Shown here in pieces: positions 23,256-35,466 of a stretch of DNA of 42,293 nucleotides. The DNA is from Pelargonium tetragonum (Eukaryota; Streptophyta; Magnoliopsida; Geraniales; Geraniaceae). The stretch is taken from assembly GCA_036897445.1 (NCBI GenBank), contig JAYMTL010000162.1, positions 1 through 42,293 of the forward strand, in the 5' to 3' direction. How positions within the stretch are numbered: position 1 is the first letter of the stretch; each line of letters starts with the position of its first letter. Under the pieces are notes generated by a model. It ran no database searches. It was not told the DNA's origin and was given only the letters and a program-made list of their open reading frames with translations. A program made the position numbers and the translations under genes.

Positions 23256-26200
23256 AATCCCCTTTGACCTAAATATTCTACTATATTAAGAGAGAAAAAA
23301 ATGAAAGTTGCAATTTACTTAATATTACCTTATAGATTAAAACCCAGGCCTCTTAGAGAAAATCCAGACTTTTTGTAGAACACGTATTTTTCCAAAACTT
23401 AAAGGATTGCCTTATGTTTGGCTCAAGATACCGTTAAGTGTGATTTATACCTAAGACTCTTTTACAATCCCACTCGATAGTACAGTTGTAGTGAAACTAC
23501 ATGTATCTTAAACTTTTTATTACAGATAAGAATGCTATTATACAGTTTAGTTCCTCAGAGGTATCCATAGGTTTAGATTACGACCCAGGGCACTTCTATC
23601 TTACATATAGCTTATGTAAGTATAATTAGACTATCATATTGTAAAACCCTCGTACTAAAAGTTACGAAATATTTCCAATTTCAATTTAGAAGAGCCACTG
23701 CTTTTTTTAGCTAGTTACAAAGATCTTTGCAATACTTATAAGTCTCACTTTTCCTTTCTCAGCAAAACTAATGTTATACACCAATGGAATAAAGCCCTGG
23801 TTCCCAAATTATCACGGGACTGGATGTATATAATAAGAAACTCCTTACTTTATTTGTCTTTTTCTGAGTAAACCAGATTTAGATCTTTACAACAGGGATA
23901 TAAACTATTCAATGGAATCCCTTTACTCAGCGTTATGTTAGCCCACACAAAATATAGAATTGTTGGAACCTATAAGAAGCCGAGTCTCTAGGTTAGGAAC
24001 ACTTATTAAGGGCAACTATACTCTTGAATTCTTTGTAACCCACAATTTAACTGGCTCCCAAAATAGAATACAAGAAGGAATTCTCCTGGATAACTTGTAA
24101 GCATTTCTTAAATTAGAATTCTAAAAGGCCCGAAATCACTTAAGATTTGACACCGGTTTCTAATTGTCACCAGTTAACTCCTTTAAAACCTAGCTTCTCA
24201 AAAAGACAAAAGTAAGGAAACTCTTTCTTGACTTAGTTACTAAGTTTATAACACAAAACCTTGTACAAATTTATTAACATAGCTACTAGCTAGTAAAAGA
24301 CAAGAGTTCTAATCCCCTAATCTAACACTAAGAAATGTATATCTCTAAATCTATCTCTAGTCAAAAAATGATCTAAGAACGCTTATCTAAACTAATAGAG
24401 GAAAATCCTTCTTATATTGTGGACCTTTTACTTAGTAAAAAAATGACTGCTAATTCTAGCTAAACTAACCCCTTAACCTTCCTTAAAGGCTCAAATTTAG
24501 GAGATATTCTACATTTAAACTAAAAAACTTTCAAACAAAAGAACAAATCCAGATTCATTATAGGAATACCAAAACCGATTGTAGGAGCATTCCTGTGCCC
24601 TAAAACAAGAATTAGCCTCTCCAGTAGTTTGGTGAATTAATATGTTACTTTTGATAAGTATACATTTACCTTAATTAAGAAATTCTAAATGAGTCCCATA
24701 ACACCAATTCCTATTTAACTTACCTGGAGTTTCTCGAAAACTTAAATGAGTAGAATCTCGATTCAGTACCTTTTCATAATTGTCAAATGAAGTGGATCCT
24801 GTAAGAGATTGCCAGGCGCAAGGGTATATCCCTTATATATTATATATCATTTATGTAGGAGAGTCTAACTGCGACAAAAGGGAGCCCACCTCCAGTTATT
24901 TTACTATTTCCTTTTTTTCTCTAAGGACTCTGCTGTTTCGTCAAGAAGTTCCTTTTCAGTTATTACACGTTTAACTGGACACTTCGAATGAAATATCAAA
25001 TGAATTTCTAGTCTTTGATTTAGTGCCCTGAAACCCGCTGTTTCAGTTTTGGGCGCCTTAAATATCCCGGATCACAAGGAAGGACTTGTAAAAAGAGCAG
25101 TGAATACAATTTCCTAGGAGTTTCGAAAAAGGGTACTTTTTACATAGATGAAATTCAGTATTGTACTTTAGAGCTCTATTCTTCAGTTCTCGCTAGTAGA
25201 CGTCTTCTCTACCCCCCCTTTTTATAAATACCAATTTCTTCAAAGGAGACCCGTATTAGCACTCTATCTTAATAAATCCTATAGGTAAACACAAGGTGTT
25301 TACGTAGAGGAGCAGGCTTGGTGAGTTCATCTCTTTTTTAAGGAATACCCGAAGTTCGTAGGCTCGCTATATTTCTTATTATATAGAGGCCTTATAGTAT
25401 ATGTGTATAACTCAGCTTTTCTTATACCTAGTTAAGTTAGACTCCATTTGTATTTAGAAAGTCAACCCTAAATCTAATTTAAAAAACACATAGCTAAAGT
25501 TGAGGGCAATAAAAAAAAGAAGTTCTAAAAACCTATCTTTCTTTTGTAAATGTACTAAAAGTAGGGTATACGTAGTTTATATATTAAGCGGGTTCGTGTA
25601 ATGGTGCGATATTTAATAAGTCCCGGGTCTTTTTTTCGTTGAGCTTGACATATAAGTTTATCTTATTTCTATTCTGCCGTCTTTACCTGTATAATCACAG
25701 CCTGATAATTCGAATCTAAAGTGACCCTCTTTAATGAGACAATGGAGATTCTAGAAAAAGAAACTACATTTCTAAGAATCAAATTCTATAAGGATCCTAA
25801 AATATAAGGGACGGTAGGTACGAGATTTTTTCTAAGAAAATAGATACAGCTTGAATTTTTTAGACTGTTCAACTGGAATCATCAGCAACTTCCTTGGTGG
25901 AACAACTATCATTCCTCGCCATATTAATTCTAAGTGCCGAAATCCGAGAAAGGTTCTTACATATTTTTCTTAGCAACCCTTTGCCTTGGCTACCGTAAGC
26001 CTGAGGTTTCGTTTTATCCAGGTACAGATATTCTTAAAAGATTAAAGAATAGGGGTTTTATATATGATAAAGTTAGAAAACCCTTTAGGAAAGGAATGAA
26101 TTCCGGAATTTGTACAAGAAGTTTGACATAGCTAGTAAAACAATGAATTTTCTTTCGGGTCGATCTCTCTTGTTAAACTCCAGTTTCGGGTAATATACTT

Positions 26201-29200
26201 CAATATGTTTACACGGAGGGTTTTTAGTCTCAGGAGTTTTCCTGTATATTAAATGAAATACGTGGAGAGATCTCTACTGTGGTGTAATGCTTTGACTTTT
26301 CAAAGAAATTGGTTCTTCTTTGGCTAGGGCATAAGCTTCCCCTTGTTTATCCCTAAAAAAAGCAAGCATTTAAGTGAGTTTTAACAAATCTTTCTGTTTC
26401 AGAAAGACTCTGTATTAAGTAGTAGCGCCTTTTATCTGGGAATGCTCGAGTTTTATGAACTTTTTTGTTCGTGAACCTTTTCCTGTTTTTAAAAAGTATC
26501 CGAATATCTAGAGAAGATAGTAGTACCTCCTGGGCTACTCTCTCTATTTCTTTTTTGTGCTCGAATTTCAAAGATTTCACTTTTAAGCAGACTAATAAAT
26601 GAAGGATTCCAGAGGTTACAACACTGAAAATTTTTCACTAGGAAATAAAGTGCCTGAATGTCTAGTACATTTTTATCATGTTGATTAGTAGTAGGATGGG
26701 TATAGTCAGATGCTTTTCATTAACTTAAACAAGGATTTTTAGAGAGAAAAATTTCTATGGGCTCCTTTTGTACAACAGAGTACCTTAAGTATATTCAAAT
26801 ATTCAAAATAACCTTGCTTAAACAAATTGTCAAAATTTCACGAATATTTATTAGTTAATTTCATTACCTGTAATAAAATTTATTAGAATTATTCCAATTT
26901 TAGAACACCTACCATCTTTTGATTATATAGAACGAACAGCTTGGTATACTTTTTAAAAAACTCTTTGATTTGACTTAAAGAGACCTCTTCTTATTAAGTA
27001 AAGGGTACTTTTTCCATTGAAATTAGTTATGGAACTTTAGTTATTATTAATAAGACGTAGGAATTTTCTATTTATAGTAAGCTTTTCCATATACTATCTA
27101 AACTGAATACTAACACAACATAAAGTCTAGGCAAGATATTAGATAGAAGATATGCGCGGGAAGCGAGTTAAACTAAAAAAATTGAGTAGAAATAGAGTAT
27201 ATGATTTTAGGATTTAAACTACATTATCAAGAATTAAAGAATAGGTAGCAGGTATTGTCCAACAATTTTTAATTAGTGATAAGTATTTATAAAATGAAAC
27301 ATACAAGAAAATCCTAATTCAATTAGTTCCGGACTCAACTAGCAAAGCATATAGAAACATATAACTCTGTATCATTTTCCTTATTTGGAAAATTAGAGGT
27401 TACGCTTCCATTAGTAAACTAACTCCTATCACAGGCTTTTTACATTTACTTTGAAAAAAAAAGAGTTTCTTACTCAGTCTCTGATCAAAATAAATAGGTT
27501 CGAATCGTATGTCACTAAAAAAAGATCTTCTATTCTTTTTGGCAAGACTGGGGAACCCCAAAAATACAAAGATATAGGGTTTGCGAAAAACTACTTAGAT
27601 TTGAAAATTAATACTCACAATTGTAACCAAGAAGTCTTATAATACAAGAAGAGGAGAAATAAATAATAAAAAATGAGATTTGTTATGCAATTTTATTCGA
27701 ATATTATAATTCAACGAAGTTCTAGGTATATATTTTTAATAGCTAAGTATATTATTATACTATCTCTTAGCATGACTAAAATAAAGTAGTTTTATACCTT
27801 TAAGACTTTGAATTAGGTTTTATTGATATTAATTCTTCTGGCAAGTAAGAGGTGTAGGCTTAAAAACAGCACAAGTAAGGTACGATACATAGGTCATAGG
27901 ATTCGAATCTACGCCCATACAGTGAACGAGTTGGCCTTTTATCATTGAATCACAAAGCAATTTAAAAATCTTATTTTTATTTGTTTAAAAAACTCTGGTA
28001 AGATACAGGTTCAAAATAAGTAGTAAGTAATTCTGGTCTCTCTAGACTCTACTAAGATCTCAACCATTAATACAAAGTACAAAGTCTAAATTTTGACATT
28101 TAACCTGTGAAGCCCTTAATTTAGAACTACCAAAGTCACACGAAGTGGACGTGTTAAAATTTTGTAGCTATCTTGTGTGTACTAGTTATTAACTCTTTAA
28201 TTTATAGACAAAGGATATATATTCCTGTGATTAATAGAACCCCTCTTACTTCATCTTAGCAGCGATTAACTAAAATTTATCAACTTAAACAAAGAATCTG
28301 AGTAGTACAAAGGAATCCAGGGAATATATAATGTTATAGAACTAAATGATAGATAAAAACTCAACGACTAAAGCTTCAATTCTATCTGCTAATGAATAGA
28401 AAGAATTCTCTAAACTTTTAAGAAGAAATCTTAGTAAATTTTTGACAGGACAGAGTAGGGAAACTTTCCTCCTTAATCCTCGGTTTTTCTATCGAGAAGT
28501 GCTTTATTTTCAATTAAAATGGTTCCTAGTAGGAGAAAGCCCCAAACTCAGATTTCTACTAATAAGTATTCCAATTCTCCATAAATAACAAAGAGATCAT
28601 ATCACATAAGCGAAACTTGCAACAATTTATACTAACTATTCTACTTTTAAACAATTATTACTAGATCGGGACCCTTAACTCTTTCAAAGCATAAAACTCA
28701 AAGAACACCTAAACTCTCATATACCAGAAAATTTTCTTTCTAACTAGCTTGTTTTTTTTCCTTATTCTAGACTACGCATTATATTTTTGTACTTATATAT
28801 TTTAAGAACTCCGTACAGAAAAGCAAAATATCGGTAAGGGTAGCTTAGACTTTTAGTGTTTGAGCTTTCCTTATACAATTTAGAAGTTGTACTATTACAG
28901 CAGTATAAGTAATTTCATATCAATTTTTAGACAAAAAAGTTACAATTACTATGAATTCTAGGAATGATAGTGTTCCTATGTAAAACCAGCAAATTCACTC
29001 TTTTGTTAATAATAAAATATATACTAGTACCTCTATTACCGAAAGTGCTTAGGAATCTCTATAATCTAAGAAATTCTTCTTCTTACAAAAAGGTTTCTTA
29101 TTAAGTTTGATTCGGGACTCCTCCCTCCTCAGCTTTTGAGCTACTAATTCTTAAGATTCCCTAAACCTCTTAAACTTAAAATCCAGCACCTTTTAAGGAA

Positions 29201-29807
29201 ATTTTACGGAGAAATAATTCATAAATAACCAAAGTTTACCAACGAATACAGTTATTTAAATCGCTTATAAATCTAACGAGAGATAAACATTAGATCCTGA
29301 AAGGTAGAAATCTCTTTCCACTAGTAGACCTTGCGTTTAACATCGATACAGCCAAAATGAGAAAATTTAGAATATATATAAGTAATCACAAAAAGGAAGA
29401 TTCCAAATTGTAAACTAAGTATTATTGAACTTAAACGTATCACAACTGTATTAATGATTTACTGGGAATTTGCTTTTTTTAGTATTTAGTATATTCTATA
29501 TAGAAAAAGTACACGCAAAGCCTTCTTGAAAAGTTCTCGATAAAGAAGGAAAGGCTCAGAAAGATAAGAAGTCTGGTTTCAGAAGAGGTAATAAATATAG
29601 TAAAGAATTTGGGTACACTCTAGGGGAATTCTATGGGTTAACTTGCACTATGTAGCTGTAGGTTTAGATGAAAAGCTTCGTAGTATTTAGCAGCTTAGTA
29701 GAAACCCCAGGCTCCCCTGTTAATTATCTTTCTCCAAACAAAAGGGACTCTTTTACTTAAACGAAATTGTCAAAGGATTCCACAGGAAAGCAAGATATAT
29801 ATAATAG
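23256..29807. other. Six and a half kilobases without a gene
   Basis: No gene, rRNA or complete tRNA is visible. Anonymous frames of 63-75 codons lie at 24780-24974, 25934-26131, 26353-26580 (minus) and 27451-27642. None has a motif that I recognise, and their lengths fit chance. A T-arm-like dyad at 27895-27913 lacks the rest of a tRNA. This is the most uniform part of the desert. Confidence 0.55.
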
Positions 29808-29840
29808 AACACTAAGAATCGAACTTTTGTAGTTTTAGGG

Positions 29841-30023
29841 ATGGATTTCGCCAACTTAAGTCTTTACAGGGCCCCTTATAACTATAGGACTTTCAAATTC
29901 TGTGTTCTCGCGTTTTCCACCCCTGATTTGTCTTATCCTTTTGCCAGGTATTGGCACTTTGTGAACGTGGTTATTCTGTTGAGTTGTACTTTGTTTGGAT
30001 CATCTTTCTCAGTCTTTGAATAA
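29841..30023 (+). CDS. cox3: Cytochrome c oxidase subunit 3, C-terminal helix fragment
   Basis: The frame encodes 60 residues. Residues 37-47 read YWHFVNVVILL, matching the start of the seventh and last membrane helix of Cox3 (consensus YWHFVDVVWLF). This helix belongs to a core subunit of respiratory complex IV in the inner mitochondrial membrane. A Leu/Cys/Phe-rich stretch follows and the frame ends at a TAA after Phe-Glu. Helices I-VI are absent upstream: a stop lies at 29805, and no HGLH-type motif is visible. The segment is less TA-rich than its surroundings. Some dinoflagellates encode helix VII on its own and join it to the rest by trans-splicing, which would explain an isolated piece. 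The true 5' boundary is unknown; the ATG may not be used. The alternative is a stray copy, or a chance match to about 11 residues. Confidence 0.5.
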   Translation: MDFANLSLYRAPYNYRTFKFCVLAFSTPDLSYPFARYWHFVNVVILLSCTLFGSSFSVFE

Positions 30024-32619
30024 ATATCTTTTTCTTAGTATCCCAACTCAACCTCTTAAGTAAACTTCATAGCTTGTATGTTCTTATGCTCTATAGGTGT
30101 CTGTAGTATCTATTTCCCCTTTTTTGCTAGTTTAACTCGGAATTCCAGGTGGTGCAAGCAAGAGCTAGGAGACCTTGTTATGTTAGTGGCGCAAAGTATG
30201 CCCTTTCTAAGAGCTAATTACTAAGACGAAAACTTTATGATGAATAAGGACTTTAATTTGTATAATTTTTAGGAAAGGACTGACTTTTTACTTATTTATC
30301 TAAGCTTTCTTCACAATTAATTAATTGCATAGGGTCGTTTTATAACGGTGTTCAAACGAAAAACTAAATGGTAAAGGATCCCTAACACAATAAAATAAGC
30401 CCAGACCAGCACTTTATCTCCTATAAACCTAGTTCAGAATATTAGACTTATACTATTACTCTATCTCTATACCTGGAATATACCAATTCCACGGGTCTAT
30501 GAGCATAAACTCAAAACCCCAGAATTATCCATGTCAAAGCGGAAAATCTCTCCACGGGGATACTAATTTCCTGCTTTTTACAGATTTCTAAACGAATAAG
30601 TAAATAACTCCCTCCGCAGTATTCTCTAAGCATAACTATACTAGGTAAAAAAACTAAATGACCTAAGTCAGAAATTTGTTGCTAAGCATAGAGCAAAGGA
30701 CTCCTAAAATATAGCAAGTAAGGTGGCCCAGGTAGGCATATAGGAAAAAGAGATGGTACGGAGTAAGAGGGTTTTTCATTCCTATAATTACAAGTTTTGA
30801 CTCAATTGATTAAAGAAGTTACAGGAAATAGGATAAAAGAAAGGTTTATAACCCGGGACTCAAAAAGAAGGAATCAAAATAGAGGAGTCCTCCTTTTACA
30901 TTGGATGACCCTGGTCTTTTTCGTTCAAAATCAGGCAAATTCTTGAATTTTTGGGCTAAAATCAAGGAAATTCATTCAATTCAATGAAAGTAGAGTGCCA
31001 TTACTTAAAATTCAGGGCTCTACTATATACTAACGTAAGCAAGTTTCTGCTGCCCTTAATACCTTGATATACAAGACGTAGGATAAGAATCTCTTCGAAA
31101 CTTTTTAGTATGCCTTAGACTTTACTTTCAAAAAAGGGGTTACCTAACATTCCTCAGCACTCAACAAAGTTATAGCCACAAGGTTCTCACTTTACGTTTT
31201 TAATGCCTAAAAAGCGGTCTTTTTCCGACTAGAGGGTCCAGGAGAAACTCAATTGAATTGATTGATTTTAAGGCCTAAATTAATATGAATTCTGGCAAAA
31301 GGCTTTTTTTATTATGAGCTAAACCCTGCCTGAAATATTATAACATCTATATTTATCCTATTGTCTAGAGACTGCCCGGTCCGATAAATTAGGAATATAA
31401 CTTACATAACGAGAAAGATAGTATTATTGCTTTTTATCCTACAAAAAAAAGTCATTTCGGCAGCTCGGGACCCGCAATCTTCCTTATTGATGTAAGTTAC
31501 TTCTCTTATCTTACACCCCCTGTATAGAGAGGTTTTCAAAGGAGTTCCTTTTTTCAGCTAAGTGTGCTAGTTACAGAAACAAGAAAGAATACAAATCCAG
31601 GTACTGTCCTGGCCCCCTACTCCTAGAAACCCGGGTTAGCTCGTCAGTAAGTTTAGCTATTAAGAAAGGTAACGAAGTTAATTAAGTTAAGAGTTAAAAA
31701 AGTCAGTAAATCCAAAATCAATAGAAATGGGTAAGAAACTAGAAAAGGTAATATATATAAGCTAAAGTAGGGCCGGCGTGGGTTTAGCTCCTCGTAACAA
31801 AAGTAAGAATACAATCACAAAGCTGTGTAGACTAGTATAATACAAACTAAGGGAAGTCTAGGGCAAAAGAAAGTTATGCAGAAGCAAACAGATCTGTTAA
31901 GAATACAAGTATTAAGTCAAGAAGAGTCAGATAAGGGGGGTAGGATCCCGAAGGCTTTTATGAAAAGGATGAGACTCCGGAGATAAGTGGTTCAAAAGTC
32001 TAGATTTTCTGAACCCGAGATAAGATCAAGGCGCCTCCTTAGTGATGCTGAAGGTGCTCCGAAAGCAAATGCAAAATTGAATATCCCTCTTTTTAAGGCC
32101 CAATCTCCTAACTCTATTTTGTGTAGGAAATAAGTATACTCGATAGGGACAATCTGCGTGGTATACCTTTAATAATTAGGGGCTTTTTTAATATACTCTA
32201 CTCCCTAAGTCACAAGTTTTCTATCTAAAAAATACCAACCTTTTCATGAATCAATCAAATGGAAGCCGCAGGCTTTTGACTTTTCTTATGCCTTTTCAGT
32301 CAGTTACACTTTATATAATATCTACAAATTTTCCGGAAACCCTTGACTTTAGTTGCAGTCTTCTTTTAGGAATTGAGCACCCCTAAAAATCAAAGTACAC
32401 TGAACGATACACTTTTTTCAAAAGCCCCTCACTCTACTCAAAAGCGGCAACTCAAAAAAGTTTCTTGATTAACAAAATTTAAGAAATGACTCACTTCAAA
32501 AATAACATAATTTAGTAGAACTTGGTTTACGCATTTCATATTTGTTTTGTTAGAGCATAGAAGACAAAATCCCGAACGAAAACCGAAGAAAGAACGGCTA
32601 TCGCTTACTTTGAAGAAGA
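30024..32619. other. AT-rich stretch without a gene
   Basis: Nothing recognisable. No further cox3, cox1 or cob pieces are visible next to the helix-VII fragment. TCGTAACAA at 31793 recalls the 3' end of small-subunit rRNA but is not extended. Confidence 0.55.
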
Positions 32620-32871
32620 ATGATAGTGAAAGTTCCTAGTCTAGTTAATTCACTTCCTAAGTTTCTTATGGTTGTTATCTGGATCGGAAAGATCAAGAGA
32701 AAAATCTACCTACTTAGGGTTCTTTTGCCAAAGAGGTTTTCAATAGTAGAGGACCTTTTGAAAGGTATAAGTCTTGCTCTTTGTTCCCCCTGCTCAATCA
32801 AAGCTGTAACTAATCAGAATGTGTTGGTCCGAATCCTGCTCTTAATTGCGCTAGTTAATACAAGGATTTAG
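32620..32871 (+). CDS. Anonymous 83-codon hydrophobic basic open frame
   Basis: This ATG-started frame encodes a Leu/Ile/Val-rich, Lys/Arg-containing protein with a hydrophobic start (residues about 10-23) and a hydrophobic C-terminus. Basic, hydrophobic small proteins of this kind occur in organelle genomes, for example as ribosomal proteins. I see no family motif, however, and the length is compatible with chance. No neighbour gives context. Confidence 0.12.
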   Translation: MIVKVPSLVNSLPKFLMVVIWIGKIKRKIYLLRVLLPKRFSIVEDLLKGISLALCSPCSIKAVTNQNVLVRILLLIALVNTRI

Positions 32872-33599
32872 AGGCTCGCGCAAAAACTAAGGGAATAAAA
32901 GACTTTCCTTATTGCTCAGAGATTTTAATCAGTTGAATATATGCCTCTACTCTTAAAACAAAGGGCTTGGTTTTGAACCGTAGGCATCCCTATAAAATAA
33001 AACCACTCCGAAAACCTTGTGATTTCGAAAAGTTTTTATCAGCTTAACAGTTACACTGCGGAAAAGCTGCAAAGCAATTTCCAACCAAGTCTTTCTTTAT
33101 AAAGTCTAATATTCAGAGTAGCTTTCAAAAGACCTTATATTAATCAGAAATTAATTAAAGGATTAAGAAAAGTTTAACAGTACGATATTGGGTTAAAGCA
33201 GCTCCTTTTAAGTCTTGAACTTGCGCTCCGTAGAGTGTAGGGATTTAAGACGATCTTCGGAAACGGGGAAGATTTTTATGTATTTAATAAAGAACTAGTT
33301 AGAACAAGCCCCGTTTTGCACCCTATATCCCTTCCTTAAGTGTTCTACTCTGTCTTTCCGCGAACTAATTTCAAAAATTTTGGGGAGTGGGAAACTTAAA
33401 AAACTTTCCTTGCTAAATATCCGAGATTCGAAACTTCTAAAGATTCTCTTTCTATGTACTAGGGCCTCTTAAAGCTCAAAAGAAGAATATTGAAGCAAAC
33501 AAGCCTGAAGTTACTAAAAGGCCATTTATTTAAAGTTTATAGGTTGTATTTTAGAGAAAAATCTTACTATGGAATCCTCCTTGCTTTACAACTGGACCC
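32872..33599. other. AT-rich stretch without a gene
   Basis: I see nothing recognisable in these 730 bases. Confidence 0.55.
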
Positions 33600-33830
33600 C
33601 ACCTCTTCTGTATCTCAATCTTCCTCTTAACTTGTTTGCTTATATCTTCTCTTAAAGAGCTAGAACTTTCCTTATGAGTCAGTCATAAAATCATCCTCGT
33701 ACTCTTTGTCTTATAGCCTTTCGTATTATGAGCCGTCACTTTCCTCTTATGATAGCGAGGATTCTTCTCCACCCTTGCCGTCCTAGAACCTTTAGTCTAG
33801 CGGTTGTATTCACTATCTTACTTAGAAGTT
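33600..33830 (-). repeat. Lys-rich coding-like dispersed repeat, copy 4
   Basis: The plus strand is pyrimidine-rich. The segment starting at 33697 (CCT, then CTTATAGCC, then CCTCTTATG) follows the order of the 1623-1660 segment in copy 1 (CCTTCATAAC, CTTATAACCC, CTTCTCTTATG), with extra bases between blocks. On the minus strand the same frame again gives Lys/Arg/His-rich codons. This makes at least four related pieces, three in one orientation and one inverted. The protein is not identified. Confidence 0.35.
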
Positions 33831-34457
33831 ATTTTATTAGAAAGTACTAGTTCCTAAGGCGCATTCCTCTTGCTTGTTTTTTGTCCCTAAGGAGAGGAGA
33901 AGCCTTAATATAATTGGTAAATCCTTGTTACCGACTGAAGGTTGACGCAGGCAAGTTTATCTTGGATCTAACACGGATACGCTGGAGGAACACCCAAACT
34001 CCGACTTATTAACCTGTTTTGACTCTTTTCTGCAGACCTTTCCTAGCTAGACCCGTAACGAAATTGAAAGGATAGGAATCTAAATGAAAATTGTTGGGTT
34101 CTCCAAGCTCTGTTAGAATAAAAAGGAGTGAAAAGTCTATTTAGGTGCGGTTTTTTTTAGTATAAAATAAGGAATCCCTACTCTAGAAAGACTTCGCGAT
34201 TCCCTAATTGTCTCGGGTTTAATATTTAATACTCGTTTGTAGGGCTCGATAACAAAAGACTGAATACTCAAGATTAGTACTAAGCTCTTTTTATTTTACT
34301 AAATAATTCTATCTGACTGACCCAAATCTGAGTTATAGCTTTTTTGGAGTTAGTATGCAAAAGGAAGCATCTCCTGAGGAAACAGATGGGATTCCTTGAA
34401 TTGAATAAGGGTACATGTACTTTTTTTGTAAAAACGAATTGAAGAGAAAGAAAGCTC
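33831..34457. other. AT-rich stretch without a gene
   Basis: Nothing recognisable. Composition starts to shift toward more G and TG steps beyond about 34450. Confidence 0.5.
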
Positions 34458-34636
34458 TTGCGGATGATTAGTTATACTAGATCCAGGACGGTAAAAGCTA
34501 TATCTAATCAAGCACTTTTTAATAAATGGAGTAGTTGGAAATTGAAAAGCCGATTAGTTTCACTGAGGAGTCCCAACCCCCTTGGAAATGTAGTATTAAG
34601 ACAGTGCATGCGATCTTTAATTATGGTATGGGAGTT

Positions 34637-34710
34637 GGGATGCAGAGAGATAGGCCAACCAGATTGATGGTGTTCTGGGATGCAATGAGATTGGTAGGTT
34701 GATGGGGTAA
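34637..34710 (+). repeat. Diverged 40-bp tandem repeat
   Basis: GGGATGCAGAGAGATAGG at 34637 recurs 40 bases later as GGGATGCAATGAGATTGG at 34677. Both are followed by a GGT/GCC element and TTGATGG, and a partial third GATGGGG follows. A further GGGGATGCAG lies at 34974. The repeat sits in an island richer in G and in TG/CA steps than the rest of the window. Confidence 0.65.
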
Positions 34711-34791
34711 GCCAAGTAGATACCTCCCGAGTGAGGGACGCTTATGAATTTTAGTTTAGTACTTATAATACAGGTATATGCGTAACCAATG

Positions 34792-34968
34792 CTACTTATT
34801 CTTTTGTTCTATCTTCTTTTTGTATTCCCTAGGCCTGGGTTTTAGATTCTCTGTTTTATTGGAGCTAGATTTCCTAGACTTTGTTTTAGAATTAGAAGAA
34901 GAAGAGGAAGTAGAAGTAGACAGAGCAGAGGCAGTGACAGTAGACTTTAAAGGAGAAGAGGGATAGAC
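34792..34968 (-). CDS. Ser/Thr-rich then basic open frame (fragment)
   Basis: On the minus strand 58 codons are open between stops. The first half is Ser/Thr-rich (runs of TCT and ACT codons, giving TSTSSSSSNSK). The second half is Lys/Arg-rich, ending KPRPREYKKKIEQKNK and a TAG. The plus strand is also open for 62 codons, from 34778 to 34966, with a hydrophobic start and an acidic tail. I prefer the minus strand, because a Ser/Thr-rich disordered linker followed by a basic tail is common in eukaryotic nuclear proteins, while the plus-strand product looks like its antisense shadow. There is no ATG at the expected place, so at best this is a fragment. The family is not recognised. Confidence 0.25.
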   Translation of the reverse strand, partial: VYPSSPLKSTVTASALSTSTSSSSSNSKTKSRKSSSNKTENLKPRPREYKKKIEQKNK

Positions 34969-35466
34969 CTAATGGGGGATGCAGATAAGCTAGTACAGGA
35001 TATAGATACCTAAGCTAAGTAAGATAGTGTAGGAGAGTAAGAGAGTATACTATAGGCAGTAGGTAATAGATAGTGTAGTTGTTCTTATACCCTTACCGTT
35101 AGGTAATTCTTAAAGGGGTTTAAGGTGCAACTTGTTGTATTCTTTTGTTAGATAGTGCAAGTAGGTGCATATAGAGAGGGGAGGGCTAACGCACCTTATT
35201 AGTTGTTAGTAGTTAGCTAGGTGTATAGGAAAGGAAGGTATACCACACTGTATTCGTTACTGTATTGATACGATACCATGGGTTAAGGAAGGACTATAGC
35301 ATGAGTTGTGTGTTATATGCCCTATGAGATTGAGAGAGGGCTATACTATAATAAGGAGGGAAGGCGTAGCTCTGACCTCTTTTTTGCTTCTTTTTTTCTC
35401 TCTTAAACTAAGAAGCAGTCTAACTAACCTAAACTCTAAATTCTTCCCTTTTCTATGGTTTTCTTT
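34969..35466. other. Purine-rich spacer of distinct composition
   Basis: No gene is seen. The plus strand is rich in TAG, GTA and AGG words and poor in C. It looks different from the flanking DNA and may be the non-coding part of the same inserted piece as the Ser/Thr-rich frame. Confidence 0.4.

Noticed and set aside
27895-27913. T-arm-like dyad CATAGGATTCGAATCTACG (minus-strand tRNA?)
   Set aside because: Only the T arm can be drawn. No pairing acceptor, D arm or anticodon arm is found at tRNA distances.
31790-31812. TCGTAACAA, like the 3' end of small-subunit rRNA
   Set aside because: It is nine bases only, and the downstream GGTAACC and GGATCACCTCC are missing.
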